The translations under genes and the position numbers were made by a program. The notes under the pieces were generated by a model. It had not been told where the DNA came from. It saw nothing but the letters and a program-made list of their open reading frames with translations, and searched no databases. A stretch of 64,000 bases of DNA from Chryseobacterium sp. BLS98 (GTDB taxonomy: Bacteria > Bacteroidota > Bacteroidia > Flavobacteriales > Weeksellaceae), in contig NZ_LFNF01000001.1 in the NCBI RefSeq assembly GCF_001045445.1, positions 930,001 through 994,000 of the forward strand, given 5' to 3'. Shown one piece after another: positions 7,513 to 16,891 of this stretch (position 1 is the first letter of the stretch; each line of letters begins with the position of its first letter).

Positions 7513-8827
7513 GGTCACTGTTTTTTTGTTTATCCATAATTTCCCGGATCTTCCTTTCTTTCCAGGATTCTCCAACACCAAAAACCCGGAAAGCATGAGA
7601 AATAAGACCAATTCCCCATCCTAACATAGGAAAATAGAACCACAAGTCTTTGGGAGATGTTATAAGGTTGATAATTGTTAAAAACGGGATCACCGTACAG
7701 TAGGAAATTAAGTTGGCATAGAAGCTTTTCAGCTCTTTTACCCTTTTTCTGGCCTTCTCATAAGATCCGTTTTCATCTTCGGTTTTTACACTGGTCCTGT
7801 TTGGCTTACTGATAAGTATCGGAACTTTTACTTTAAAATAATCTTCTGATTTTTCAATGAAAACATTCTTTTTGGTTAGCAGGGCATACCGCTGCACAAT
7901 ATTGGCCAGACCAATCCCTGCGCTTTCTTTCATCTGTTCTCTTGCCTGCAAGTTGTTTTCGATACAAAGCGTATCATTATCTGAAAATATTTTTATAACC
8001 AAAGGTTTTGAAGAGGTGGCAAAATTATGCTTGATACAGTTTTCCAGTAAAAGCTGGAGGGAAAGCGGAACTACATATCTCCTGTAATCTTCTTTTTTAA
8101 CATCAAAAATAAAGTCTACACTGTCCTCAAATCTGGTTTTTAAAAGATCACAGTAGGTTTTTGCGAATTCTATCTCATCTTCTACGGTAACAAGCTCCTT
8201 ATCTTTCTGCTCCAGCACATAACGGTAAATCTTTGACATGGAAGCAGTAAACTTCTGAGCCTGAGCGGGATTTTCATCAATGAGCGAGCTCAGTACATTC
8301 AGGGAGTTAAAGAGAAAGTGAGGATCCAGCTGGTTTTTCAGGCTTTCAAACTGTGCATTGGCAGATTTTGCGATGAGTTTCTGTTCCACCACTTCCTTCC
8401 GTGACGTCTTCTTCAGCTCTTCCATAAAGCCTTTTGCATGAAGAAATGCGGAAATAAGCAGGGCGATATTAATCATGAACCAATTGGTGACACCATACTT
8501 TTTAGAGAAGAAATCTTCTGTAGTTGCCACTTTCTGAATCACAACATAATTCATATAATTACAGAAATACACGAGGATAAAATTCCCGATAATAATGGAA
8601 ATAATACTCAAAATAGCTCTTGTTCTCGTTGTTTCGGACCAGGGGAACTTTTTATTGAGGAAATCGTTAATCAGGCCGTTTCCTACTCCCAGTACAAAGG
8701 AATACATCGTGGAAAGGAGCAGTGTCATTATAAAACTCTTCAAAGTCCTTTCATTAAAGAACAAAAAGAAGAACAACGCTGTGCCCAATGATATCCAAAG
8801 TAATGAAATAAAGTATTTACGTTTCAT
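7499..8827 (-). CDS. LytS-type sensor histidine kinase with C-terminal 2TM module
   Basis: A 442-residue kinase. Residues 1-130 hold four hydrophobic helices. A linker leads to a His_kinase (LytS/YehU class) domain with the phospho-acceptor H170 in QLDPHFLFNSL, then an ATPase region with LQLLLENCIKHN and SAGIGLANIVQRYALL. Residues about 350-440 are an extra 2TM module (RVKELKSFYANL, two helices, WKERKIREIMDKQ), which most LytS proteins lack. It is the first gene of the minus-strand cassette. The LytTR regulator at the other end is the expected phosphotransfer partner. The signal is unknown. Confidence 0.9.
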   Translation of the reverse strand: MKRKYFISLLWISLGTALFFFLFFNERTLKSFIMTLLLSTMYSFVLGVGNGLINDFLNKKFPWSETTRTRAILSIISIIIGNFILVYFCNYMNYVVIQKVATTEDFFSKKYGVTNWFMINIALLISAFLHAKGFMEELKKTSRKEVVEQKLIAKSANAQFESLKNQLDPHFLFNSLNVLSSLIDENPAQAQKFTASMSKIYRYVLEQKDKELVTVEDEIEFAKTYCDLLKTRFEDSVDFIFDVKKEDYRRYVVPLSLQLLLENCIKHNFATSSKPLVIKIFSDNDTLCIENNLQAREQMKESAGIGLANIVQRYALLTKKNVFIEKSEDYFKVKVPILISKPNRTSVKTEDENGSYEKARKRVKELKSFYANLISYCTVIPFLTIINLITSPKDLWFYFPMLGWGIGLISHAFRVFGVGESWKERKIREIMDKQKNSDHEKL

Positions 8828-8921
8828 GATCCGTTTTCTTAACTCAAAATTAGTCTTTAATAAAGGGATGTGAAATTATTTTTTACCGAAGGGCAGATTT
8901 TGTTTCCTGAACGGCATAAAA

Positions 8922-8950
8922 AAACCTTCCGTGTAAGGAAGGTTTAGGGT
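8922..8950 (-). terminator. Terminator after the 217-aa gene
   Basis: AACCTTCC (8923-8930) pairs with GGAAGGTT (8937-8944) around a six-base loop. On the minus strand it is followed by a run of T residues. It separates the periplasmic-protein transcript from the kinase cassette. Confidence 0.75.
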
Positions 8951-8956
8951 TCTTTA

Positions 8957-9610
8957 TTATTCTGCTTTAGGCATATTGATGAAATATTCCGCTTCTGCTC
9001 TGCCCCAGTTCGGATCTAAAGCTGTTTTAGGTTTGTAAGCATTAAACTTGGTAATAGCTTCTTTAAACATTTCCAATCCTTTAGTCTTGCTGCCTCCGTA
9101 TTGTTCAGGGGTAAAATAAGTGTCTTCTGCTTTGATAAGAGCGATTCTCGGGTTTGAAGGATCCAGTTTTTCTGCAATTCCCATTTCTTCCGTAGCCTTG
9201 GCTCCGTCTGTCATATAACGCTGTGCCGGGTTCACCATCATTCTTAAAGAAGCTGCCATTTTTTTCAGCAAATGGATCTCTGCATTATCGGCTCCTGCAA
9301 GATTCTGGGCAGATGCCAGATATTTGTCCGCTTGTTCAGCCGTTTCATCCAGTGCCTGCATATTCCCGTTTCTCATCATCAGTCTTCCTTTCTGGATCTG
9401 GGAGAAAGCTGCATAGTAGGGAGGAAGCCATTTTGAGCTCTCCTTGCTTCCGATTCTCTGGAAATCATTAGCCAGAGTCTGGAATTCTTCAGGGGTTTTA
9501 CATGTTTCTATCTTTGCGATTTTTTCAGCCATTACTTTTTCGTAATCTGCCTGTGCAAAAGCTGTTAAACTCATAAAAGCTAAAGCAAAACTTAATAGGT
9601 ATTTTTTCAT
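8957..9610 (-). CDS. Exported TPR-like protein, partner of TonB receptor
   Basis: A 217-residue protein with a clear signal peptide (MKKYLLSFALAFMSLTAFAQ), so periplasmic or outer-membrane associated. The mature part is helical, with alanine-rich TPR-like pairs (WLPPYYAAFSQIQKGRLMM; AEQADKYLASAQNLAGADNA) and a conserved-looking FTPEQYGGSKTKGLEMFKEA segment. It begins 81 bp after the TonB-dependent receptor gene on the same strand, so the two are probably co-transcribed and used for the same substrate. The substrate cannot be named. Confidence 0.8.
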   Translation of the reverse strand: MKKYLLSFALAFMSLTAFAQADYEKVMAEKIAKIETCKTPEEFQTLANDFQRIGSKESSKWLPPYYAAFSQIQKGRLMMRNGNMQALDETAEQADKYLASAQNLAGADNAEIHLLKKMAASLRMMVNPAQRYMTDGAKATEEMGIAEKLDPSNPRIALIKAEDTYFTPEQYGGSKTKGLEMFKEAITKFNAYKPKTALDPNWGRAEAEYFINMPKAE

Positions 9611-9691
9611 TATACTAATTTTTTTAGTTAGTTAATTTGTTGTCCGAAGTTATGTATTTTGTGATTATCTATGATCTCTGTTATTACTTTT

Positions 9692-11935
9692 TTATAAATT
9701 ATTGTTGATGGCATCCTGCGTTTTATCGACACCAAAGCTGATGAAAGCGCCTATGAATACAAATGTATTGACCGGTGGAACAACTGCCGAACTTCTGGAT
9801 CCGTCCAGGGAAAAATTGTATCCATACACATTTTTAGAGCCCAGAACATTGGAAACGCTCAATACAAATACGGTGAAGGCTTTAGCATCTTTTTTTCCAA
9901 GATTCGGAAGATAATTAAAGCTGATATTTAAGGCATTATAATCCTTCAGTCTTCCTTCGTTCCTGATATAATTGACTGAATTGCTATTCTCGGTTTTTGT
10001 AGCAATATCATAATAAGGGCGACCTTTGGAATAGGTATAAGATAAATTGACTCCTAATTTCCATTCCGGAATAAATCTTTTAGCTACAGCAGAAAGAGTG
10101 TGTGCGGAAGCAAAATTCGGTTTCAGACTTACAGGATAATTGACAAAATCTCTCTTTGAATCCAGGAAGGAATAGCTGATCCAGTAATCTATATTTTCAA
10201 AGGTTTTTTTATCTCTCCAGAACAGCTCAAGCCCTTTTGCATAGCCATAGCCGTCGTTATTCAAAGCGGTCTGTACCTGCTGGTTCTGCTCTTTGTCCGG
10301 TGTGATATTAAATGTTTTGATCAGCTGGTCGTATTTCTTGTAAAAGGCCTCAAAACGAAGGCTTCTCCCTTCTGATGCTCTCTGAACCTGGAAAATATAA
10401 TGCTGTGATTTCTGAAAATCAAGATCTGTAGGCCAGTTGATATACTTACTTTCAGGATTCTGATAAAACAGCCCATAGGCAAAGGAGGTCGTCCAGTCTT
10501 TTGCCAGACGGTAAGCCAATGCAATGCGCGGTGCAATATTGCTTTTCCCTAAATAAGAAGAATTTTCAGCCCTCACTCCTATTTTGGCAGACAGCGCATT
10601 GCTGAATCCAAGATCCGTTTCTGCAAACACGGATGAAATAAGATCTTTATAGTTTTTCTGTACTTCTCCGAAATTCAGATTTTCATTGGTATTATTCAAT
10701 TCAAAACCAGCCCTTACTGCACTGATTTTGTTAATCTTCCGTTCAAGAACAGCTTTAAAATTAATGTAATTTCCATCTGTTAAGAGCTCTGTCTTATCTG
10801 ACTCTGTATCATGGGTTTCCGTGGAAAAATTAAGATCGGACCTGTTGTAAGAATAAGAGGTTCCTGCATTCAGAAGATATTTACCGAACTTCTGTTTAAA
10901 AGACAGGTTATGGTAGGTATTTTTCCCTTTCAGTCTTACCAGGGCAAAATCGTATTCCGGTTCCAGGCTTTCAGTTCTCACCCCCATTTTATTCGAGTCA
11001 TACATTCCATAATATTTCAGGAATCCGCCTGATTTTGTTTTGATTCTAAAGTTAAAATCACCGTTTAAGCCCTGAGGAGCATCAATGAAATCTGTATTAA
11101 AATTAAAAACTTTCTGCATAGCACTTAAAAGCGAGTAGCCTAAAGTAGCCCCGAAAGAATGGTTTTTATCTGCTCCCAGTTTCTGAAACCCTGCACTCAA
11201 AAAGATGGGTGATATCCCAAAGTCATAAGAGCTTTGTTCCGGAAGATCCACACTTTCAAGCATCAAAGCTCCTGAAAGTGCCTGACCGTACAATGCAGAA
11301 TACCCGCCACTTGAAAAGATATTTCCTTTAAAAAGAGAGGTGTTGAAACGGTCTCTTCCTGCAATTCCCGGAACTGAATTCGAGAAATAATTGTTGATCA
11401 GACTTCCGTCCATAAAGATCTTGGATTCTGTTCCTGTCCCTCCCCTGATGAAAAGCCCTTCGGTTTCCCCGACCTTCTGAACGCCCGGGAGGTAATTTAA
11501 AGCTGAAGAAATCTGTCCGTCTGCTCCTGCCGTCGTGTAAATATCAATGGGCGTCAGCAAAGCTGTTGCTCTTTTTTTATCGCTGGCTTCAATAGAACCT
11601 GCGGAAACCACTACAGCATCAATCTCACTGATCTGCTCTTTAAGCTCTGTATTGACTGAAATATCCTGATTATCAATAATAACAGCTTTTTCTACTTCCT
11701 GATATTTCGGATGGGTAAAAGTCAGGATATGGTTTCCTTTTTCTGAAGTTTCAAAGGAAAAATTCCCTTGAGCGTCTGTAGTAGCCCCGTCATAAGTATC
11801 TTTTAACGTGACATTTATTTCACTGATGCCTTTACTTTTAAACGTAACTTTTCCTGAGATCCTGACCTGTGAATATCCTGCGATGAAGGATAGAAAAGCA
11901 ATCAGCAGCAAAAGTTTATTTCCTTGTGTTTTCAT
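9692..11935 (-). CDS. TonB-dependent outer-membrane receptor
   Basis: A 747-residue receptor for active uptake across the outer membrane. It has a signal peptide, then a carboxypeptidase-regulatory-like beta-sandwich at about residues 25-100 (ISGKVTFKSKGISEINVTLKD), a plug domain at about 115-230 (ALNYLPGVQKV, FIRGGTG, FMDGSLINN, SALYGQALSGAL) and a 22-strand barrel to the end. The N-terminal sandwich is typical of Bacteroidota receptors. No SusD gene is next to it, so glycan uptake is not implied; metal or siderophore transport is possible. An AraC regulator lies just upstream. Confidence 0.93.
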   Translation of the reverse strand: MKTQGNKLLLLIAFLSFIAGYSQVRISGKVTFKSKGISEINVTLKDTYDGATTDAQGNFSFETSEKGNHILTFTHPKYQEVEKAVIIDNQDISVNTELKEQISEIDAVVVSAGSIEASDKKRATALLTPIDIYTTAGADGQISSALNYLPGVQKVGETEGLFIRGGTGTESKIFMDGSLINNYFSNSVPGIAGRDRFNTSLFKGNIFSSGGYSALYGQALSGALMLESVDLPEQSSYDFGISPIFLSAGFQKLGADKNHSFGATLGYSLLSAMQKVFNFNTDFIDAPQGLNGDFNFRIKTKSGGFLKYYGMYDSNKMGVRTESLEPEYDFALVRLKGKNTYHNLSFKQKFGKYLLNAGTSYSYNRSDLNFSTETHDTESDKTELLTDGNYINFKAVLERKINKISAVRAGFELNNTNENLNFGEVQKNYKDLISSVFAETDLGFSNALSAKIGVRAENSSYLGKSNIAPRIALAYRLAKDWTTSFAYGLFYQNPESKYINWPTDLDFQKSQHYIFQVQRASEGRSLRFEAFYKKYDQLIKTFNITPDKEQNQQVQTALNNDGYGYAKGLELFWRDKKTFENIDYWISYSFLDSKRDFVNYPVSLKPNFASAHTLSAVAKRFIPEWKLGVNLSYTYSKGRPYYDIATKTENSNSVNYIRNEGRLKDYNALNISFNYLPNLGKKDAKAFTVFVLSVSNVLGSKNVYGYNFSLDGSRSSAVVPPVNTFVFIGAFISFGVDKTQDAINNNL

Positions 11936-12027
11936 GGAGTTAATTTTCGGATCAAAAATAATAAGGAATATGCCTTTCTTTAAAATAATTCTTACTGAAA
12001 GGCATAGTTTGGCTTCTGAATGGGAAA

Positions 12028-12930
12028 TTAGTGAACCGGGATGCAGAAATCCACCATCATTTTACCTTCCGGGTGCTCTTTGAAGTTGGTATGATAGATC
12101 TCAAACGGGAATGCTTTTCTCATGGAATAATGATGCTCGTTCATCCATAAAAAAAGAGAAACCCAGCACTGCTCAAAGTCGTGAAGGGTCACTTCCCCGC
12201 TTCCTACAATAAACTTTCCGGCATGTATGGTTTCCGAAAATACCAGCCCTTCCTGTTTCTCAAGATGTTTATCCAGAAGCATACAGGCATGGATTCTCAC
12301 CTTGTCCGGAGGAGTTACTTTAAAACTGTCATGATAAACAGAAATCATTTTAACGTTTTCACGGGGAAACAGCTGTTTCTTTTTTGCCCAATCTATGAGA
12401 ATATTGTAAGAAGGCTCTACATTGGCAATTCCTAAGCTCATTACCGCAGCCAGATTCATTTCCGGCAGTTCTTTTACTTCGATTTTTAAATTCATTTTGG
12501 TCCAGTTTAACAGGTTTTCTATAGTGCAAATGTATTGGCTGAAAACCGTATCCATTTGTCCGTTCTTGCTCTGTATCTGTAAAATCTTGTGAAAAGTTTC
12601 AGGTGCGGAATTCCTGAAGGCTGTTGGGGCTATTCCATAATATTTTTTAAAAGTCTTACTGAAAACGGAATGATTGGAAAATCCGAGATCAAGATAGAGG
12701 TCTTTCAATTCAATATCCTTTTTTACGGCCAGGTAAAAGGCGCTTTTTTCTATTTTCTTTCTGATGATATAATTCTGGAGTGTTTCGCCGGTAATAAGCT
12801 TAAAAATCCTGTGAAAATGGAAAGAAGAGTACATGGCAATCCCTGCCATTTTTTCCAGGGATAAATCTGCATCCAGATTATTATCAATGTATGCTATTGC
12901 TTTAACAATTCTTTTTTTCTGTTCCTCCAT
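12028..12930 (-). CDS. AraC-family transcriptional regulator with GyrI-like domain
   Basis: A 300-residue regulator. Residues 1-105 are a double HTH of AraC type (SLEKMAGIAMYSSFHFHRIFKL; DLGFSNHSVFSKTFKKYYGIAP). Residues about 150-300 are a GyrI-like/SOUL-fold effector domain (EVKELPEMNLAAVMSLG to the end GKMMVDFCIPVH). This domain order, DNA-binding first, matches the Rob/SoxS-with-GyrI subclass, in which the C-terminal domain binds small hydrophobic ligands. It is transcribed toward the TonB receptor with a 92-bp gap, so it may control that receptor. Confidence 0.9.
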   Translation of the reverse strand: MEEQKKRIVKAIAYIDNNLDADLSLEKMAGIAMYSSFHFHRIFKLITGETLQNYIIRKKIEKSAFYLAVKKDIELKDLYLDLGFSNHSVFSKTFKKYYGIAPTAFRNSAPETFHKILQIQSKNGQMDTVFSQYICTIENLLNWTKMNLKIEVKELPEMNLAAVMSLGIANVEPSYNILIDWAKKKQLFPRENVKMISVYHDSFKVTPPDKVRIHACMLLDKHLEKQEGLVFSETIHAGKFIVGSGEVTLHDFEQCWVSLFLWMNEHHYSMRKAFPFEIYHTNFKEHPEGKMMVDFCIPVH

Positions 12931-13077
12931 TTAAAGATACTGATCGGTAAAGGTATTAAGATCCATCCTGTTTCACTTGTCAGATATTGCTGTTTTCGAA
13001 AAAAAGACTGAAATCATAAAGTGCTTTGGAAAATGTTTTTTAAATTTATCGTTAAAATCACTTTAAATCATTTAAAA

Positions 13078-13581
13078 ATGAAAGGACAAACATTAGCATT
13101 ACTGGCGGGGTGTGCATTTTTAGCGGCTTCATGCTGCACGACAAAAACGTACACGGTTAACGCTAAGAGCGGAACTCAGACGGGCGGAACAGCCAAGTTT
13201 ACCCAGAAAGGAGAAGAAGTGACGATGAAACTTGAGGTTACCAATCTTACTCCAGGTATTCATGCGGTGCATATTCACGAAAAAGGAGACTGTTCTGCAG
13301 CGGATGGAACTTCTACAGGCGGACACTGGAATCCAGCTAAAGACGACCATGGAAAATGGGGCGCTGAGCATTTCCACATGGGAGACATAGGAAACCTTAC
13401 TGCTGATGCAAGCGGAAAAGCTGTCCTTACTTTCAAAACAACCAAATGGTGCCTGGGCTGTACGGATGAATCTAAAAATATCATCGGAAAAGGGCTTATT
13501 GTACATGCCGCAGCAGATGATTTCCATACTCAGCCTACCGGAAACGCAGGCGGAAGAGTGGGATGCGTAGAAATTAAATAA
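13078..13581 (+). CDS. sodC: Cu/Zn superoxide dismutase, lipoprotein
   Basis: Converts superoxide to oxygen and hydrogen peroxide outside the cytoplasm. The 167-residue protein from the ATG at 13078 has a lipoprotein signal peptide with lipobox LAAS-C. Metal-ligand motifs are in order: HAVHIHEKGDC, STGGHWNP, GAEHFHMGDIGNL, LIVHAAADDFHTQPTG and the final GGRVGC, whose cysteine forms the conserved disulfide. A longer frame from a GTG at 13021 would add residues before the signal peptide and is rejected. It is a single-gene unit convergent with the Prc protease gene. Confidence 0.95.
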   Translation: MKGQTLALLAGCAFLAASCCTTKTYTVNAKSGTQTGGTAKFTQKGEEVTMKLEVTNLTPGIHAVHIHEKGDCSAADGTSTGGHWNPAKDDHGKWGAEHFHMGDIGNLTADASGKAVLTFKTTKWCLGCTDESKNIIGKGLIVHAAADDFHTQPTGNAGGRVGCVEIK

Positions 13582-13595
13582 TCTTTTATTATCAT

Positions 13596-13632
13596 AAAAA
13601 AACCGCTGATCTTCATCAGCGGTTTTTTTGTT
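13596..13632. terminator. Bidirectional terminator between sodC and prc-like gene
   Basis: AAACCGCTGA pairs with TCAGCGGTTT around a TCTTCA loop, flanked by A-runs on the left and T-runs on the right, so it can serve both convergent genes. Confidence 0.9.
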
Positions 13633-13633
13633 T

Positions 13634-15763
13634 TTATGATTTAGCTCCCATATCGGAAACGATATTCATAGCTTCCTGTAAGTATGGGTCTTTTTTCAGA
13701 TTTTTGATCCACATTTCAGATTTTTTCTTGAATGCTTCGTCTTTTTTCTCTCTTTCCACTTCATTTGGATACATCATGAATTTCAGACCATTCTCGAATT
13801 TGCTCAAAGCTTTGAATTTCTCGATCTGAGCTTTTCTCTGCTTCATCAGTTCATTGAACTTATTGATATTCAACGTGATCGTTTCTTCTTTATCCAGCTT
13901 TTCTCTCCATTGGGCAGATTCAAGCAACAACTGGTAGTTGCTGTTTTTAGCCATTCTGTCTGCGCTTGCTTTTTCAAGAGCCTGAATATTGAAATAATTC
14001 AGTTTCTGGAAATTAGTGCTTGGAATTTTATCCCAGGCTAAAGCATAGTCATCATATCGCTCTCCTACCTCAGCATAAGTAAAGAAATCCTTCATCTGGA
14101 TATCGGAAACGATTCCTTTTCTCTGGGTAGATTCTCCTGTGATTCTGTAGAATTTCTGGATGGTCAGTTTTAAAGATCCGAAATCATCTTCCGTATTCAG
14201 GAATCTGTTCAGGTCTACAAAAGTCTGTACTGTCCCTTTTCCGAAAGACTGCGGAGAACCGATAATCATTGCTCTTCCGTAATCCTGCATTACACCGGCT
14301 AAGATCTCAGAAGCCGAAGCAGAAAGCTCGTTCTGCATGATTACTAAAGGACCTGTCCAGATCGGAGTTTCATTTTTGTTCTTCAGGGTCTGGATTTTTC
14401 CGTTTCCGTCCTTCACCTGTACGTATGGCCCTGCATCCATGAAAAGTCCCATGATATCCCCTACTTCAGTTAAGGATCCACCGCCGTTGTTTCTGAGGTC
14501 AAGAACAATTCCTTCGATGTTCTGTTGCTTAAGCTTAATGATCTCATTTTTGATGTCGTCAGAAGCATTTCTTCCTTTAGCATCCTCAAAATCAGCATTA
14601 AAGCTTGGAAGGTTAATGAATCCATATTTTTTTCCGTTTGGAGAATTCACTACGATACTTCTTGCGAATGTGTCTTCAATAGCTACTTCTTCACGGATCA
14701 TAGTAACGTCTTTAATCGTTCCGTCTTTTTTCTGAACCGTCAGTGTTACCGGCGTTCCTTTTTCACCTCTGATGAGTCTTACGGCTTCATCGGAAAGCAT
14801 TCCCACTACATTTACCGCATCTTCTTTCGGTTTCGATTTTACTTTCAGGATCTTGTCACCTTCGGAAAGCTGTTTAGACTTCCAGGCCGGTGCACCGATC
14901 GTTAAAGCTCCAAGGAAAAGGTTTCCTTTTTTCTCCTGGATAAGAGCTCCGATACCGATCACTTTTCCGGTGAACTGGGTATCAAAATCTTCTTTATCTT
15001 TTGGAGAATAGTAATTGGTGTGCGGATCGAATACTTCAGTATACGCGTTCATATATACGGTAAACCAATCCATTTTCTTTCTCTTCTTGAATCTTGTAAA
15101 GGTATCTTTTACCAGGTCTTTCACTTCATCAGTTGCTTTTTTGATCTTCTGATCCTGATTAAGCGGCTGATATTTGATGGTGTCTTTCAATTTATATTTC
15201 TGAACAGAGTCTTTCTTTTCTTTCTGGGCCTCTTCCTTGCTGTTCATAGACTCAATCTCCTGAAGAATGTTATACTTAATATACTTTCTCCATTCGTTAT
15301 ACTGTTCCTGTTTGTTGACAGGCACTTTTTTAAGCTTAGGCTCAAGAGTCAGCGATTCATCTTCCTGAAGGTTGATAGGCTTACTGAAAATATCCTGAGT
15401 GATCTTATCGATCTCGTCCACTCTCTGGTAAAGTCTGTCGATCGTCAGCTTGTAGAAGGTAAGGTCACCCTGGCCGATATAATCATCAAGCTTGGTCTCA
15501 TGCTTGCTGAATTCGTCCATATCCGACTGCAGAAAGTATCTTTTTGCAGGATCTACCAGTTCGAAATAATGTTTATAAACGTCCTTGGAATAGGCATCAT
15601 TGATGGGTTTCGGGCTGTAATGTAAATAAGAAAGTGTATTCTTTACGCTCACCATAATCGTCTGCATCTTTTCATCGTCATTTTTTGGCGAGTTGAAACA
15701 AAACATTAGACTTGTCAATGGAATTAGGAGTAAAAATTTATTCAGTTTGAAATTTTTCCACAT
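13634..15763 (-). CDS. prc: Carboxy-terminal processing (tail-specific) protease, S41 family
   Basis: A 709-residue periplasmic serine protease of the Prc/Tsp class, which cleaves proteins from the C-terminus. After a hydrophobic N-terminus (FLLLIPLTSLMFCF) there is a long helical N-terminal region with PAKRYFLQSDMDEF, a PDZ domain (GNLFLGALTIGAPAWKSKQL, SEGDKILKV), and the S41 core with VLDLRNNGGGSL. The catalytic Ser lies in NELSASASEILAGVMQDYGRA and the catalytic Lys in SFGKGTVQTF. A C-terminal lysine-rich DUF3340-like tail follows. It is monocistronic. The first cysteine (MFCFNS) could be a lipidation site, but the lipobox is poor. Confidence 0.92.
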   Translation of the reverse strand: MWKNFKLNKFLLLIPLTSLMFCFNSPKNDDEKMQTIMVSVKNTLSYLHYSPKPINDAYSKDVYKHYFELVDPAKRYFLQSDMDEFSKHETKLDDYIGQGDLTFYKLTIDRLYQRVDEIDKITQDIFSKPINLQEDESLTLEPKLKKVPVNKQEQYNEWRKYIKYNILQEIESMNSKEEAQKEKKDSVQKYKLKDTIKYQPLNQDQKIKKATDEVKDLVKDTFTRFKKRKKMDWFTVYMNAYTEVFDPHTNYYSPKDKEDFDTQFTGKVIGIGALIQEKKGNLFLGALTIGAPAWKSKQLSEGDKILKVKSKPKEDAVNVVGMLSDEAVRLIRGEKGTPVTLTVQKKDGTIKDVTMIREEVAIEDTFARSIVVNSPNGKKYGFINLPSFNADFEDAKGRNASDDIKNEIIKLKQQNIEGIVLDLRNNGGGSLTEVGDIMGLFMDAGPYVQVKDGNGKIQTLKNKNETPIWTGPLVIMQNELSASASEILAGVMQDYGRAMIIGSPQSFGKGTVQTFVDLNRFLNTEDDFGSLKLTIQKFYRITGESTQRKGIVSDIQMKDFFTYAEVGERYDDYALAWDKIPSTNFQKLNYFNIQALEKASADRMAKNSNYQLLLESAQWREKLDKEETITLNINKFNELMKQRKAQIEKFKALSKFENGLKFMMYPNEVEREKKDEAFKKKSEMWIKNLKKDPYLQEAMNIVSDMGAKS

Positions 15764-16069
15764 AAACTGTCTTTTTATTAATTTTTTTTAAAATATATAC
15801 TACAATTAGTAGCAGCAATTAATTCGCTGTTACAAACTATCAAATTTAATACCTTATTTATAATTATCGGACAGTTTTAAGTTTTTTTTGTTAAAAGAAA
15901 TATAATGTAATAGTGATTCAGTTTTACAAACAGCGTATACTCCTGAAATAGTGATACAAAAAAGATCGTTATTTCATAATTAGAAAGAGATACCCTAGAG
16001 TATTCTTTGAGAAATTTATATTTTACTCTTCTCTCTTGAACTATATTCAACAAAGATAGCAACTCCAAA
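15764..16069. other. AT-rich gap, no gene seen
   Basis: About 306 bp upstream of the prc-like gene and downstream of the phage-tail-like gene. It is AT-rich and must hold the prc promoter. Short frames here have no coding character. Confidence 0.5.
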
Positions 16070-16891
16070 TTAAGGGAGTAAAGTTGTTATTAAGTTTCCT
16101 GAATTATTTACTGATACTTTATATCTGCTCCCATCTGGTGAGTGTAAAATAAGACCTTTTGAAGAAGAAATCTCAATATCTTTATTAGATATATTTCCCT
16201 TATCCACAACAGTTTGTAAACTATCTAGTGTATTTGAGATATCTGTTAAACCAATGGTTCCATCAGGTTTAGATACTAATATTTTTGTAAATGATGAGTC
16301 TGCTTTTAATTCTTTAGGAAATATTTGCAGACCATCAGTATTTGTTGCATATACTCCATACCCAAATCCACTTCCCGAATTATTGTCTCCTGTCATTAAG
16401 ACAACATTACCTGCAGAAGCGGTTACTTGTCCCCATTCATAAACTCCATTAGTTCTGTTGGCAAAAAATTGAATACCAGAAGAGTCAAAATCCGTTTGAG
16501 ATAAATAATTAGAATCTTGTAAAACAGCATGACTTCCAGTATTCATAACCTTTTGTAAATCAATCGACTGGCTTACATCCACATAAGTTGAACCACTCCA
16601 TCTATATAATTTATTCTTATCTAAGGCCACATATAATTTTCCTGGTTCACCTATAACTGGAAAAGTTGATAAATTTGCAAATTCCAATATATCATCAACA
16701 TAACTCGGAAGTTGGGAAGCAGGAACTTTTCCATCCACCAAATCCGCCTTTTGTGAAAAATCATAATTGACCTGTTCTAAGGGTAATTTTTCTTCTTTAT
16801 GCCAATAGGAATCCTGCCAATCCCAAAAGTGTTCTTGTATAGGTTTGTCTCCGTTTTCAAATAATTGTTTTAATTCGTCTTTTGATTTCAT
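16070..16891 (-). CDS. Phage tail/baseplate-like protein, orphan
   Basis: A 273-residue protein with no signal peptide. The N-terminus (MKSKDELKQLFENGDKP, FWDWQDSYWHKEE) and the following KADLVDGKVPASQLPSYVDDILEF and GKLYVALDKNKLYRWSGSTYVD segments resemble the N-terminal part of tail-fibre or secreted repeat proteins of Bacteroidota phages and phage-like particles. The rest is serine/asparagine/glycine-rich and beta-like. No other phage gene is near, and the flanks are gene-poor and AT-rich, so this looks like a lone acquired gene or remnant. Function is unproven. Confidence 0.6.
   Translation of the reverse strand: MKSKDELKQLFENGDKPIQEHFWDWQDSYWHKEEKLPLEQVNYDFSQKADLVDGKVPASQLPSYVDDILEFANLSTFPVIGEPGKLYVALDKNKLYRWSGSTYVDVSQSIDLQKVMNTGSHAVLQDSNYLSQTDFDSSGIQFFANRTNGVYEWGQVTASAGNVVLMTGDNNSGSGFGYGVYATNTDGLQIFPKELKADSSFTKILVSKPDGTIGLTDISNTLDSLQTVVDKGNISNKDIEISSSKGLILHSPDGSRYKVSVNNSGNLITTLLP

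Noticed and set aside
11971-12004. Inverted repeat TGCCTTTC / GAAAGGCA between the AraC and TonB-receptor genes as a terminator
   Set aside because: The 18-base loop and lack of a T-run make it a poor terminator; it could be a regulator site but there is only one copy.
14337-15625. Several plus-strand frames of 79-201 codons opposite the prc-like gene
   Set aside because: They are antisense shadows of a well-supported S41 protease, rich in Phe/Ser/Ile, without domains.
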